Shown here piece after piece: positions 9,029-16,968 of a DNA stretch of 17,572 nucleotides; within the stretch, counting starts at the first letter, position 1, and each line of letters opens with the position of its first letter. A model generated the notes under the pieces. It was not told where the DNA came from. It did not search any database and worked only from the letters and a program-made list of their open reading frames with translations. Both the position numbers and the translations under genes were made by a program. The stretch covers positions 1-17,572 of the forward strand of contig CAJXRL010000025.1 of the NCBI GenBank assembly GCA_913059105.1, read 5' to 3'. This DNA is from an uncultured Flavobacteriales bacterium (GTDB lineage: Bacteria; Bacteroidota; Bacteroidia; Flavobacteriales_E; Vicingaceae).

Positions 9029-9059
9029 TTTGTTATAATCACTTCAAGGGTTACCTTTG
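9029..9059 (+). promoter_or_regulatory. Bacteroidota-type promoter of the sdh cluster
   Basis: TTTG at 9029-9032, a 19-bp spacer, then TACCTTTG at 9052-9059 followed by CAG. Both elements and the spacing match the sigma-A-type consensus of this phylum exactly. It is the best promoter match in the window, 40 bp upstream of the sdhC ATG. Confidence 0.75.
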
Positions 9060-9099
9060 CAGCCTTGAATATCTAATAATTATTTACTCCTAGAGAAGC

Positions 9100-9783
9100 A
9101 TGGAAAATTCGAAAACATCCATTTTTAGAAAAGTTTTAATGGCTCTATCAGGTTTATTCCTCCTGATATTTCTGTTACAACACTTCGTTATCAACTTTTT
9201 ATCGGTCATAAGCCCTGATACCTTTAATGAGGTATCTCACTTTATGGGAACGAACCCTTTCATTCAATTCTTGATGCAACCGGTGCTAATGTTTGGTGTT
9301 ATTCTCCATTTAGGAATGGGAATAGTTATTGAACTCCAAAACAGAAATGCTCGACCAATTAAGTATGCATTCAACAATGCCAAAGCAAACTCCTCTTGGA
9401 TGAGCAGAAACATGATCATTACAGGAATTATGGTCATGTTATTTCTAGGTCTTCATTTCTATGACTTCTGGGTTCCAGAGATAAAAACAAAATTTATAGA
9501 TGGAGACATGAGTGGAAAATTGGCCGGAGAAAGCGGTTTTCGATATTTTACTGAACTGCAACATAAATTTGTCGATCCTGCTCGTATTGGGATTTATTGT
9601 TTGGCTTTTATTTTCCTAGCACTACACCTTTTGCATGGTTTTCAATCTTCCTTCCAATCGGTTGGATTTAAGAATAGAAAATTCGCTCCGACAATACAAT
9701 TACTTGGAAATATTTATGCTGTAATGATTCCGCTAGGGTTCATTTTTATTGCTCTTTTCCATTTTATTAACTCTAGTCATTAA
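9100..9783 (+). CDS. sdhC: Succinate dehydrogenase/fumarate reductase cytochrome b subunit
   Basis: Membrane anchor of complex II. It holds haem and the quinone site and binds SdhA and SdhB on the cytoplasmic face. The 227-residue length and about five hydrophobic helices (roughly 12-36, 55-78, 103-124, 160-182, 200-223) fit the single-subunit, di-haem cytochrome b anchor seen in Bacillus, Wolinella and Bacteroidota, not the two-subunit SdhC/SdhD type. Candidate haem ligands are H28, H70, H119 and H176 or H179. The first two fall at the same numbers I recall for the Bacillus subtilis SdhC ligands. The gene opens a cluster whose next member starts 11 bp after its stop. A GAGAAG stretch just before the ATG may serve as a ribosome binding site. 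The sequence does not show whether the complex runs as succinate oxidase or fumarate reductase. Confidence 0.93.
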   Translation: MENSKTSIFRKVLMALSGLFLLIFLLQHFVINFLSVISPDTFNEVSHFMGTNPFIQFLMQPVLMFGVILHLGMGIVIELQNRNARPIKYAFNNAKANSSWMSRNMIITGIMVMLFLGLHFYDFWVPEIKTKFIDGDMSGKLAGESGFRYFTELQHKFVDPARIGIYCLAFIFLALHLLHGFQSSFQSVGFKNRKFAPTIQLLGNIYAVMIPLGFIFIALFHFINSSH

Positions 9784-9794
9784 TCTATTTCTGT

Positions 9795-11804
9795 ATGTCA
9801 CAATTAGATTCAAAAATACCTGAAGGTCCATTAAAAGATAAATGGACAAACTATAAAAACAACATTAACTTAGTTAACCCTGCTAACAAACGTAACATAG
9901 ATGTTATTGTAATTGGTACAGGATTAGCTGGAGGTTCTGCAGCTGCTACTTTGGCTGAATTAGGTTATAATGTAAAAGCATTTTGTTATCAAGATTCTCC
10001 AAGAAGGGCACATTCTATTGCGGCTCAAGGTGGAATTAATGCAGCAAAGAATTACCAAGGAGACGGCGATTCAACTCATAGACTGTTTTACGACACCATT
10101 AAGGGTGGAGATTACCGTTCAAGAGAAGCAAACGTTTACCGATTAGCAGAAGTATCTACTAACATTATTGACCAGTGTGTTGCGCAAGGAGTTCCTTTTG
10201 CGAGAGACTACGGTGGATTATTAGACAACCGTTCATTTGGTGGTGTGCTAGTTTCTAGAACTTTCTACGCCAAAGGCCAAACGGGTCAACAATTGCTTTT
10301 AGGAGCATATTCAGCAATGAATCGCCAAATTGCGAAGGGTAAAATCCAAATGTATAACCGCCACGAAATGCTAGATGTAGTTATCGTTGGTGGTAAAGCA
10401 AGAGGAATTATTGCAAGAGATTTAGTAACTGGTGAAATTGAAAGACATTCTGCACATGCAGTTGTAATAGGTTCAGGAGGATATGGAAATGTATTTTTCC
10501 TTTCTACAAATGCAATGGGTTCAAATGTAACTGCTGCGTGGAAAGCGCATAAAAAAGGAGCTCATTTTGCGAACCCTTGCTACACTCAAATTCACCCAAC
10601 TTGTATTCCGGTTCACGGAACTCAGCAATCGAAACTGACTTTAATGTCAGAGTCTTTGAGAAATGATGGAAGAATTTGGGTGCCTAAAAAATTAGAGGAT
10701 GCTGACGCTGTTCGAAAAGGAACACTGAAAGCTATTGACATTAAAGAAGAAGATAGAGATTACTACTTAGAAAGAAGATATCCTTCTTTTGGGAATTTAG
10801 TTCCTAGAGATGTAGCCTCCAGAGCAGCTAAGGAAAGATGTGATGCAGGATATGGAGTAGTGGCAAACGACACAAATGAAGGTGTCTTCTTAGATTTTGC
10901 ATCCGCGATTCAACGCTACGGCAAAGAAGAAGTTCTTGTAAAAGGAATTTCCAATGCTTCGAAAGAAGAAGTGACTTCACTCGGCGCAAAAGTAATTGAA
11001 AACAAGTATGGTAACTTGTTCGATATGTACAAGCAAATTACCGATGACAATCCATACAAAACACCAATGAGAATTTACCCAGCAGTGCATTACACCATGG
11101 GTGGTCTTTGGGTTGATTACAATTTAATGACCAATGTAGAAGGAATGTACGCCATTGGAGAAGCAAACTTCTCAGATCACGGAGCAAACAGATTGGGAGC
11201 TTCTGCATTAATGCAAGGCCTAGCTGATGGATATTTTGTATTGCCATACACTATTGGCGATTATTTAGCAAATGACATTAGAACAGGTAAAATTTCAACC
11301 GACTCACCTGAATTTGCAATAGCAGAAAAAAAGGCGAAGGATGAAATTGCTCATTTAATAAATAACAATGGAACGAAAACAGTAGACTATTTCCACAAAA
11401 GATTAGGGTTAATTATGTGGAACAAAGTAGGAATGGCAAGAACAACGGAAGGGTTGAACGAAGCGATTTCTGAAATTGCGACTTTAAGAGATGAGTTCTA
11501 CAAAGACGTTAGAGTTCCAGGTGGAGCCGATGAGCTAAATCAAGAGCTTGAAAAAGCAGGAAGAGTAGCCGATTTCTTAGAATTAGGTGAATTGTTTGCG
11601 AGAGATGCACTGGAAAGAGAAGAGTCTTGCGGTGGTCATTTCCGTGAAGAGTATAAAACTGAAGATGGGGAAGCATTAAGAAGAGACGATGAATTTACTC
11701 ATGTTTCTGCTTGGGAATATACTGGAAAACCCTCAGATGCAGTACTTCATAAAGAAAATTTAGAATTTGAAAATGTAGAGTTAAAAACTCGTTCATATAA
11801 ATAG
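9795..11804 (+). CDS. sdhA: Succinate dehydrogenase/fumarate reductase flavoprotein subunit
   Basis: Catalytic flavoprotein of complex II, interconverting succinate and fumarate. The 669-residue length is typical. The N-terminal FAD-binding glycine box GTGLAGGSAAA starts at about residue 41. H73 in RRAHSIAAQGG is the histidine expected to carry covalent FAD. The substrate-side block IHPTCIPVHG and the conserved YTMGGLWVD...GEANFSDHGANRLGAS region, with its arginine, are present. The C-terminal part contains the expected RTTEGLNEAI segment and ends near TRSYK. The gene lies 11 bp after sdhC and 6 bp before sdhB, so the three should be one operon. No defects seen. Confidence 0.96.
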   Translation: MSQLDSKIPEGPLKDKWTNYKNNINLVNPANKRNIDVIVIGTGLAGGSAAATLAELGYNVKAFCYQDSPRRAHSIAAQGGINAAKNYQGDGDSTHRLFYDTIKGGDYRSREANVYRLAEVSTNIIDQCVAQGVPFARDYGGLLDNRSFGGVLVSRTFYAKGQTGQQLLLGAYSAMNRQIAKGKIQMYNRHEMLDVVIVGGKARGIIARDLVTGEIERHSAHAVVIGSGGYGNVFFLSTNAMGSNVTAAWKAHKKGAHFANPCYTQIHPTCIPVHGTQQSKLTLMSESLRNDGRIWVPKKLEDADAVRKGTLKAIDIKEEDRDYYLERRYPSFGNLVPRDVASRAAKERCDAGYGVVANDTNEGVFLDFASAIQRYGKEEVLVKGISNASKEEVTSLGAKVIENKYGNLFDMYKQITDDNPYKTPMRIYPAVHYTMGGLWVDYNLMTNVEGMYAIGEANFSDHGANRLGASALMQGLADGYFVLPYTIGDYLANDIRTGKISTDSPEFAIAEKKAKDEIAHLINNNGTKTVDYFHKRLGLIMWNKVGMARTTEGLNEAISEIATLRDEFYKDVRVPGGADELNQELEKAGRVADFLELGELFARDALEREESCGGHFREEYKTEDGEALRRDDEFTHVSAWEYTGKPSDAVLHKENLEFENVELKTRSYK

Positions 11805-11810
11805 TAGAGT

Positions 11811-12575
11811 ATGTCAGCAGCAAAAACATTGAACTTAACATTAAAAATTTGGCGTCAGAAAAATGGCAATGCCAAAGGTAGTTTAGAGACATATCCGTTA
11901 AACGATATTTCTCCTGACAGTTCTTTTTTAGAAATGTTAGACATCTTAAATGGCGGTCTAATTGAGAAGGGTGAAAGCCCTGTAACTTTTGATCATGATT
12001 GTCGTGAAGGAATCTGTGGATCTTGTTCACTTTACATTAATGGTGAGCCGCACGGCCCAGCGAAATTGGTAACAACTTGCCAATTGCACATGCGTTCTTT
12101 CCAAGATGGAGAAACAATTTACATTGAGCCATTTAGAGCTAAAGCTTTCCCTGTTATTAAAGATTTAATGGTAGATAGAAGTGCCTTTGATCGTATTCAA
12201 CATGCAGGTGGTTACATTTCTGTAAATACCTCAGGTAATACACAAGACGCTAACTCTATTCCTATTAATAAAGAAAATGCTGATGAGGCATTTTATTCCG
12301 CAGCTTGTATTGGTTGTGGAGCCTGTGTTGCAGCTTGTAAAAATGCATCGGCTTCTTTATTTGTTGCTGCAAAGGTTTCTCAATATGCTTTATTACCGCA
12401 AGGACAGGTTGAAGCAAAAGATAGAGTATTAAACATGGTGAAACAAGCTGAGAAAGAAGGTTTCGGTCCTTGTTCTAACACTGGTGCTTGCGAAGTAGAA
12501 TGCCCAAAAGGAATTTCTATAGAGAACATTGCAAGAATGAACAGAGAATTTCTTTCAGCAGCAATAAGTAAATAA
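11811..12575 (+). CDS. sdhB: Succinate dehydrogenase/fumarate reductase iron-sulfur subunit
   Basis: Electron-transfer subunit that carries electrons between the SdhA flavin and the quinone site in SdhC. The 254-residue protein has the N-terminal ferredoxin fold with 2Fe-2S ligands C64, C69 and C72 in CREGICGSC, and C90. The C-terminal domain has C166-IG-C169-GA-C172-VAA-C176 and C221-SNTGA-C227-EVE-C231, which together supply ligands for the 4Fe-4S and 3Fe-4S clusters. It starts 6 bp after sdhA. The next gene, an aminotransferase, starts 6 bp after its stop with no terminator in between. Confidence 0.96.
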   Translation: MSAAKTLNLTLKIWRQKNGNAKGSLETYPLNDISPDSSFLEMLDILNGGLIEKGESPVTFDHDCREGICGSCSLYINGEPHGPAKLVTTCQLHMRSFQDGETIYIEPFRAKAFPVIKDLMVDRSAFDRIQHAGGYISVNTSGNTQDANSIPINKENADEAFYSAACIGCGACVAACKNASASLFVAAKVSQYALLPQGQVEAKDRVLNMVKQAEKEGFGPCSNTGACEVECPKGISIENIARMNREFLSAAISK

Positions 12576-12581
12576 TATTGA

Positions 12582-13739
12582 ATGCCAAAACTGAGTGCCC
12601 GCATAAAAAGTAAACTTCCTAAAGTAGGTACAACCATATTTTCAAAAATGTCGGCTTTGGCCGCTAAAGAAAAAGCCCTGAATTTATCCCAGGGCTTTCC
12701 AGATTTTGACTGTTCGCCAAAACTAACAGAGCTTGTTACAAAAGCTATGAACTCAGGAATGAATCAATATGCCCCTATGCCTGGCTTATTGAGTTTAAGA
12801 GAAACTATCGCTAAAAAAACAGAAGAATTATACACTGGAGTTTATCATCCGGAAACAGAAATAACAATTACAGCAGGTGCGACACAAGCTATCTTCACAG
12901 CGATTCTAGCAACTGTTTCGGAAGATGACGAGGTAATCATATTTACCCCCGCTTACGATTGTTATGAGCCTGCTATTGATCTTGTAGGAGCAAAAGCAAT
13001 TCACATTGAATTACAAGGTCCCGAATATCGAATTGATTGGGAACAAGTTAAAAAGGTGATTAATCAACAAACCAAGATGATTATCATCAATACTCCACAT
13101 AATCCAACCGGAACTATAATGACTGCTCAAGACATGCAGAAGCTGGAAAAACTGATCCAGGGGTCTGATATCTTAGTTTTAAGCGATGAAGTATACGAAC
13201 ATATTATATTCGATGGTTACGACCATCAAAGCGTTGCACGGTTCCCGAAATTAGCAGAGAGAAGTTTCATTATTTCTTCTTTTGGGAAAACGTATCATAC
13301 CACAGGCTGGAAAATAGGTTACTGCCTCGCCCCAGCAGAATTGATGAAAGAATTCAGAAAAACACACCAATACAATGTTTTTTCAGTTCACACTCCTACT
13401 CAGCAAGCTTATGCAGAATACATAGTTAGTTTGAACGACCATTTAGAGTTAAAAGAATTCTATCAGCAAAAGCGAAATTTATTTAGAAACTCAATTAAAG
13501 ACTCTCGTTTTCAATTGGGTGAAACAGCTGGAAGTTATTTCCAATTGCTTGATTACTCTAAAATTTCAGAAGAAAACGACATTAAATTTGCTGAACGCCT
13601 CACAAAGGAGCATAAAATAGCAACGATTCCTACATCTGTTTTTTACAATAAAAAAGTTGATCGAAGAGTGCTTCGCTTGTGTTTTGCTAAAAAAGATGAA
13701 ACTCTGCTAAAAGCAGCCGAGATTATTAATTCCATTTAA
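12582..13739 (+). CDS. PLP aminotransferase, methionine/glutamine type
   Basis: Class I/II fold-type I aminotransferase of 385 residues. Visible landmarks are NLSQGFPDF near residue 34, NQYAPMPGLLSLRE near 61, NTPHNPTGT at 170-178, D202 in SDEVYEH (pyridine-nitrogen aspartate) and the PLP lysine K236 in SSFGKTYHTTGWKIGYC. These features, the length and the pairing with the next gene resemble the YbdL-type methionine aminotransferases and the glutamine transaminase K group. Such enzymes make methionine from its keto acid with glutamine or other amino donors. The downstream nitrilase-fold amidase supports glutamine as donor. It begins 6 bp after sdhB and ends 12 bp before the amidase. Substrate range is inferred; an aspartate or aromatic aminotransferase role cannot be excluded. 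Confidence 0.88.
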   Translation: MPKLSARIKSKLPKVGTTIFSKMSALAAKEKALNLSQGFPDFDCSPKLTELVTKAMNSGMNQYAPMPGLLSLRETIAKKTEELYTGVYHPETEITITAGATQAIFTAILATVSEDDEVIIFTPAYDCYEPAIDLVGAKAIHIELQGPEYRIDWEQVKKVINQQTKMIIINTPHNPTGTIMTAQDMQKLEKLIQGSDILVLSDEVYEHIIFDGYDHQSVARFPKLAERSFIISSFGKTYHTTGWKIGYCLAPAELMKEFRKTHQYNVFSVHTPTQQAYAEYIVSLNDHLELKEFYQQKRNLFRNSIKDSRFQLGETAGSYFQLLDYSKISEENDIKFAERLTKEHKIATIPTSVFYNKKVDRRVLRLCFAKKDETLLKAAEIINSI

Positions 13740-13751
13740 GCTTATTTTTAT

Positions 13752-14531
13752 ATGATGCAAAACCTTTCAATTAGCGTCATACAATCAGATTTAGTTTGGG
13801 AAAATATAGATGCAAATCTTAACGCTTTTACTGAAAAAATGAAACTCGTAGGCGAAACTGACCTTATCGTTTTGCCTGAGACTTTCAGCACTTCATTTAG
13901 CATGAATTCTGAAAAACTAGCCGAACCAATGAATGGAAAAACCATGACTTGGTTGGCCGAAATGGCTCAAAACAAAAATGCGGTAATTGCTGGAAGTGCC
14001 ATTTTAAAAGAAGAAGGTCAAATTTTCAACCGATTCATTTGGATGAGACCTGACGGAACTTATGAGAAGTATGATAAACGCCATTTATTCAGAATGGGAA
14101 ATGAGCATAACCATTTCAAAGACGGCGGTGAACGACTAATAGTTGAGTTAAAAGGCTGGAAAATTTGCCCACAAATATGCTATGATTTACGCTTTCCGGT
14201 ATGGAGCAGAAACAAAAAACAAGAATATGATTTACTACTTTACGTTGCCAATTGGCCAGAAGTGCGAATTGCAGCTTGGGAAAAATTATTGTACGCCCGT
14301 GCTATAGAAAACCAAAGCTATGTAGCCGCGGTAAATAGAATTGGAATTGATGGGGAAGGCATAAATTGTATTGGAAACTCAATGATCATTGACCCAAAAG
14401 GTGAGCTACTTTGGAAAGCTGCAAATCAGACAGAAGAGACTAAAACTATAGAATTGTGCTTAGAAGACTTATATCAGTTCAGAAAAAAATTCCCTGTTGG
14501 AATGGATGCTGATGAGTTTGATATTCAGTAA
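13752..14531 (+). CDS. Nitrilase-fold omega-amidase (YafV-like)
   Basis: Carbon-nitrogen hydrolase of 259 residues with the full catalytic triad: E43 in VLPETF, K109 in YDKRHLF and C143 in PQICYDLRFP. The best functional match is omega-amidase, which hydrolyses alpha-ketoglutaramate (and succinamate) to 2-oxoglutarate and ammonia. This removes the by-product of glutamine-dependent transamination, so it makes sense directly behind the aminotransferase, 12 bp away. The start could be either of two adjacent ATG codons (13752 or 13755), with negligible effect on the protein. Its TAA stop abuts, on the opposite strand, the stop of the convergent pth gene. A beta-ureidopropionase or other nitrilase specificity is possible but less likely given the neighbour. 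Confidence 0.88.
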   Translation: MMQNLSISVIQSDLVWENIDANLNAFTEKMKLVGETDLIVLPETFSTSFSMNSEKLAEPMNGKTMTWLAEMAQNKNAVIAGSAILKEEGQIFNRFIWMRPDGTYEKYDKRHLFRMGNEHNHFKDGGERLIVELKGWKICPQICYDLRFPVWSRNKKQEYDLLLYVANWPEVRIAAWEKLLYARAIENQSYVAAVNRIGIDGEGINCIGNSMIIDPKGELLWKAANQTEETKTIELCLEDLYQFRKKFPVGMDADEFDIQ

Positions 14532-15095
14532 TTACTTCCCATTAAAGTCACTCATTACACGACCCAACGAATTGACCGAAAAAGCTTTAATAATTTGACC
14601 GCATTTATCCAAGCGTTCTTCTAATTTTTCGTCTTCTTCAGCAGACCATTCTCCTAAGACATAATCTACTTGTTTGCCTTTAGAAAATTCATTTCCTACA
14701 CCAAATCGAAGTCTCGCGTAATTTTGAACCCCTAGTACTTCGTTAATGCTTTTCAAGCCATTATGCCCCCCATCACTGCCTTTACTCTTCAACCTCAGCG
14801 CACCAAATGGCAATGCTAAGTCATCGGTTATGATTAATACTCTCTCTAATGGAATTTTTTCGGCCTGCATCCAGTAGTTCACCGACTTTCCACTTAAATT
14901 CATGTAAGTAGAAGGTTTCACCAGCAAAAGTTTCCGCCCCTTGTGTTTAATTTCCGCCGTATCGCCTAAACGGTTCGGGCTAAAAACAACATTGGATGCC
15001 TTAACTAGGGCATCCAATGTTTTAAATCCAATATTATGTCTTGTATTTTCATACTCAGCACCAATGTTACCAAGTCCTACAATCAAATACTTCAT
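14532..15095 (-). CDS. pth: Peptidyl-tRNA hydrolase
   Basis: Hydrolyses the ester bond of peptidyl-tRNAs that drop off the ribosome, recycling tRNA. The 187-residue length is normal. Active-site residues at the expected places are N10 (VGLGNIG), H20 (NTRHNIG), N66 (STYMNLSGKS), D91 (ITDDLALPFG) and N112 (GGHNGLKS). It is the last gene of a minus-strand group, 8 bp downstream of the L25 gene, an order often seen in bacteria. The convergent omega-amidase stop is immediately adjacent, so no separate intergenic terminator fits between them. Confidence 0.97.
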   Translation of the reverse strand: MKYLIVGLGNIGAEYENTRHNIGFKTLDALVKASNVVFSPNRLGDTAEIKHKGRKLLLVKPSTYMNLSGKSVNYWMQAEKIPLERVLIITDDLALPFGALRLKSKGSDGGHNGLKSINEVLGVQNYARLRFGVGNEFSKGKQVDYVLGEWSAEEDEKLEERLDKCGQIIKAFSVNSLGRVMSDFNGK

Positions 15096-15103
15096 TTATT
15101 ATA

Positions 15104-15724
15104 TTATTCTGCAGCAGCTTCTTCAGTTGCAGCTTCTGCTCCTTCTTCAGCTACTACTTCTTCATCTTCGTCAACAGCGACTCTAGAAGTTTTAACAGCA
15201 ATTATTACAGAGTTTTCGTTATCTAAACATTCAACTTTGTCTAAAGTAATATCTTTTACTTTAATTGAGTCTCCAATTTTCATTTCTGTCACATCGATTG
15301 ACACAACTTCAGGTAGATCAGATGGTAATGCTCTCAAAACCATTTTTCTCAATTTCTCTCTTCGCTTACCACCGTTTAATACTCCTTTCGAGGTTCCTGT
15401 GAACGTCACTGGAATGGCAATTGTTACCGGCTTGTCTTCAAAAACTTCCATAAAATCAATATGGATAGCTTTATCAGTCACCGGGTGAAACTGAACGTCG
15501 CTTATAACTGCTTTGGTTGTTTTGTCACCAAAATTTAAATCAATAAAGTATACTTCATGAGTAGTGATTAGCTTTGAAAAAGCGATTTCTCCTACGTGGA
15601 AATTTACATTGTCTTTGCCACCATATAAAACGGCTGGAATTCTACCCTCCTTTCTTAGTGCATTAAGTGCAGATTTTTTACGCACTTCACTTCGGCTTGT
15701 AGCTTCTAATTGAACAGATTTCAT
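15104..15724 (-). CDS. rplY: 50S ribosomal protein L25, long Ctc-type
   Basis: Binds 5S rRNA in the large ribosomal subunit. At 206 residues it is the two-domain Ctc/TL5 form and not the roughly 95-residue E. coli type. The N-terminal 5S-binding domain spans about 1-95 (RSEVRKKSALNALRKEGRIPAVLYG...HIDFMEV). The C-terminal TL5-like domain spans about 96-182 (PVTIAIPVTFTG...VVSIDVTEMKIGDSI). An acidic Glu/Ala-rich tail follows from about residue 185 and is typical of Bacteroidota homologues. It lies between prs (25-bp gap) and pth (8-bp gap), so all three probably share a transcript. Confidence 0.95.
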   Translation of the reverse strand: MKSVQLEATSRSEVRKKSALNALRKEGRIPAVLYGGKDNVNFHVGEIAFSKLITTHEVYFIDLNFGDKTTKAVISDVQFHPVTDKAIHIDFMEVFEDKPVTIAIPVTFTGTSKGVLNGGKRREKLRKMVLRALPSDLPEVVSIDVTEMKIGDSIKVKDITLDKVECLDNENSVIIAVKTSRVAVDEDEEVVAEEGAEAATEEAAAE

Positions 15725-15749
15725 ATATCTATTTTTAAGGTTTAATTAA

Positions 15750-16682
15750 TTAAAATATAAAGTATGAGCTTATAGACTCATAAGAATGTACTTTGTAAAT
15801 CACTTTAGCAAATAAATCAGCAACAGAGATCACTCTGATCTTATCGCTTTGATGCTTCAGTGGAATTGTATCGGTTACCAATAATTCAGTTATTCTAGAA
15901 TTCTCGATTCGATTGTATGCTTCTCCAGATAATATTGGATGGGTACAAATTGCTCTTACAGAATTTGCTCCTTTTTCCATCATTATATCGGCAGCCTTGG
16001 TTAATGTTCCAGCAGTATCAATCATGTCGTCAACCAACATAACATCTTTCCCTTCTACTTCGCCAATTAAAAACATTTTATCAATGCTATTGGCTTTCTT
16101 ACGTTGCTTGTAACAAACCACAACCTCAGTTTCAAAATATTTAGCGTAGGCATAAGCTCTTTTAGAACCGCCCATATCTGGAGATGCCATTACCAAGTTT
16201 GGTAAATTCATCTCTTTTAATGCCTCAGTAAAAATTGCCGAAGCGTACAAATGGTCAACTGGAACTTCGAAAAATCCTTGAATTTGATCTGCATGTAAAT
16301 CCATGGTCATAACACGAGTAACGCCTGCAGCGGTTAACATATTTGCCATTAATTTAGATCCGATTGGCACTCTAGGCGCATCTTTTCTATCTTGTCTTGC
16401 AAAACCGAAGTAAGGAATTACCGCAATAATTCTTCTTGCAGAAGCTCTTTTGGCTGCATCAATCATTAACAACAATTCGAACATATTCTCCGTTGGAGGG
16501 TTAGTTGATTGAACGATAAAAACGTCACAACCTCTTACCGACTCTTCAAATGCTGGTTGAAACTCTCCATCAGAAAACCGGTTCAATGATGTTTTACCTA
16601 ACTCAACACCAAAGCTTTTAGCTATACTATGTGCTAACACATTGGTACCTGATCCTGAAAATATTTTTACTTTGCTTGACAT
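15750..16682 (-). CDS. prs: Ribose-phosphate pyrophosphokinase (PRPP synthetase)
   Basis: Makes phosphoribosyl pyrophosphate from ribose 5-phosphate and ATP for nucleotide, histidine, tryptophan and NAD synthesis. I choose the ATG at 16682-16680 (MSSKVKIFSGSG), which has a good ribosome binding site just upstream, over an in-frame TTG at 16718 that would add 12 non-conserved residues. The resulting 310 residues match the family. Landmarks are the FSDGE block (36-40), the flexible loop YFGFARQDRK (91-100), the metal/ATP histidine H130 in DLHADQIQGFF and the PRPP loop DDMIDTAGTL (218-227). The C-terminus ESISSYFIF resembles other Bacteroidota Prs ends. It leads the prs-rplY-pth group and is divergent from tRNA-Leu. 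Confidence 0.97.
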   Translation of the reverse strand: MSSKVKIFSGSGTNVLAHSIAKSFGVELGKTSLNRFSDGEFQPAFEESVRGCDVFIVQSTNPPTENMFELLLMIDAAKRASARRIIAVIPYFGFARQDRKDAPRVPIGSKLMANMLTAAGVTRVMTMDLHADQIQGFFEVPVDHLYASAIFTEALKEMNLPNLVMASPDMGGSKRAYAYAKYFETEVVVCYKQRKKANSIDKMFLIGEVEGKDVMLVDDMIDTAGTLTKAADIMMEKGANSVRAICTHPILSGEAYNRIENSRITELLVTDTIPLKHQSDKIRVISVADLFAKVIYKVHSYESISSYFIF

Positions 16683-16692
16683 AATTTCCTGC
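16683..16692 (-). promoter_or_regulatory. Ribosome binding site deciding the prs start
   Basis: Read on the minus strand, an AGGAAATT stretch directly precedes the ATG at 16682-16680. A purine-rich Shine-Dalgarno-like site is uncommon among genes in this window, so it helps choose this start over the upstream TTG. Confidence 0.6.
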
Positions 16693-16706
16693 TGTAAAAA
16701 GGAGCG

Positions 16707-16738
16707 CAAAAATATCAATTTTTATCAGCGCCCACAAT
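16707..16738 (-). promoter_or_regulatory. Putative promoter of the prs-rplY-pth group
   Basis: On the minus strand, TATTTTTG at 16714-16707 matches TAnnTTTG exactly. ATTG at 16738-16735 is a three-of-four match to the -33 TTTG with a 20-bp spacer. The -7 element starts 32 bp upstream of the prs ATG. An AAAAAT-ATCA-ATTTTT inverted repeat (16708-16723 on the plus strand) overlaps the -7 element. Confidence 0.5.
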
Positions 16739-16798
16739 AGTTTACGAATTAATGAAGCAATAAAAATAAAATATATTCTTCAGACTAAAAAAAATCAA

Positions 16799-16806
16799 TA
16801 ATTTTG
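16799..16806 (+). promoter_or_regulatory. Putative -7 element of tRNA-Leu
   Basis: TAATTTTG matches TAnnTTTG exactly and ends 17 bp before the first base of the tRNA. The corresponding -33 position reads TTCT, a poor match. Confidence 0.45.
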
Positions 16807-16823
16807 ACGCTCCAATTCAAATT

Positions 16824-16905
16824 GCCCGGATGGCGGAATTGGTAGACGCGTTGGTCTCAAACACCAATGCCTTCGGGCGTGCCGGTTCGACTCCGGCCCT
16901 GGGTA
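16824..16905 (+). tRNA. tRNA-Leu (anticodon CAA)
   Basis: Class II tRNA with a long variable arm. The 5' acceptor strand GCCCGGA starts at 16824. The anticodon stem-loop is TTGGT-CTCAAAC-ACCAA with CAA at 16858-16860, reading UUG codons. The variable arm lies at about 16868-16880 with a TTCG loop. The T arm is GCCGG-TTCGACT-CCGGC. The discriminator base is A16905, followed by CTA, so CCA is not encoded and must be added. The acceptor stem has a G-T closing pair, as in some other bacterial tRNA-Leu. It also has an internal G-T and an apparent A7-C66 mismatch (16830 against 16898). Confidence 0.95.
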
Positions 16906-16914
16906 CTATCTGAT
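16893..16914 (+). repeat. Direct repeat copy 1: tRNA-Leu 3' end
   Basis: A 22-bp stretch from the 3' strand of the T stem through the acceptor strand, discriminator base and first 9 bases downstream. It recurs identically at 17054-17075. The similarity continues more weakly for about 12 further bases. Confidence 0.85.
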
Positions 16915-16936
16915 TAAATCACAAAAAAGATATCTT

Positions 16937-16968
16937 AAGCGAGCAAATTAAAAATGCTCGCTTTTTTT
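16937..16968 (+). terminator. Rho-independent terminator of tRNA-Leu
   Basis: AAGCGAGCA pairs perfectly with TGCTCGCTT (9 bp) around a 9-nt A/T loop and runs into a tract of seven T. Confidence 0.9.

Noticed and set aside
11695..12030. 111-codon minus-strand open frame across the sdhA/sdhB junction
   Set aside because: It is antisense to two strongly supported genes, with no signal peptide or recognisable motif.
12380..12637. 85-codon minus-strand open frame across the sdhB/aminotransferase junction
   Set aside because: Shadow of conserved coding sequence; no independent support.
15036..15488. 150-codon Ser/Thr-rich open frame on the plus strand
   Set aside because: It lies antisense to rplY and the start of pth; its composition is what the complement of an acidic Glu/Ala-rich tail would produce.
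15741..15754. 14-bp AT-only palindrome overlapping the prs stop
   Set aside because: Made only of A and T and lying over a stop codon; likely by chance.
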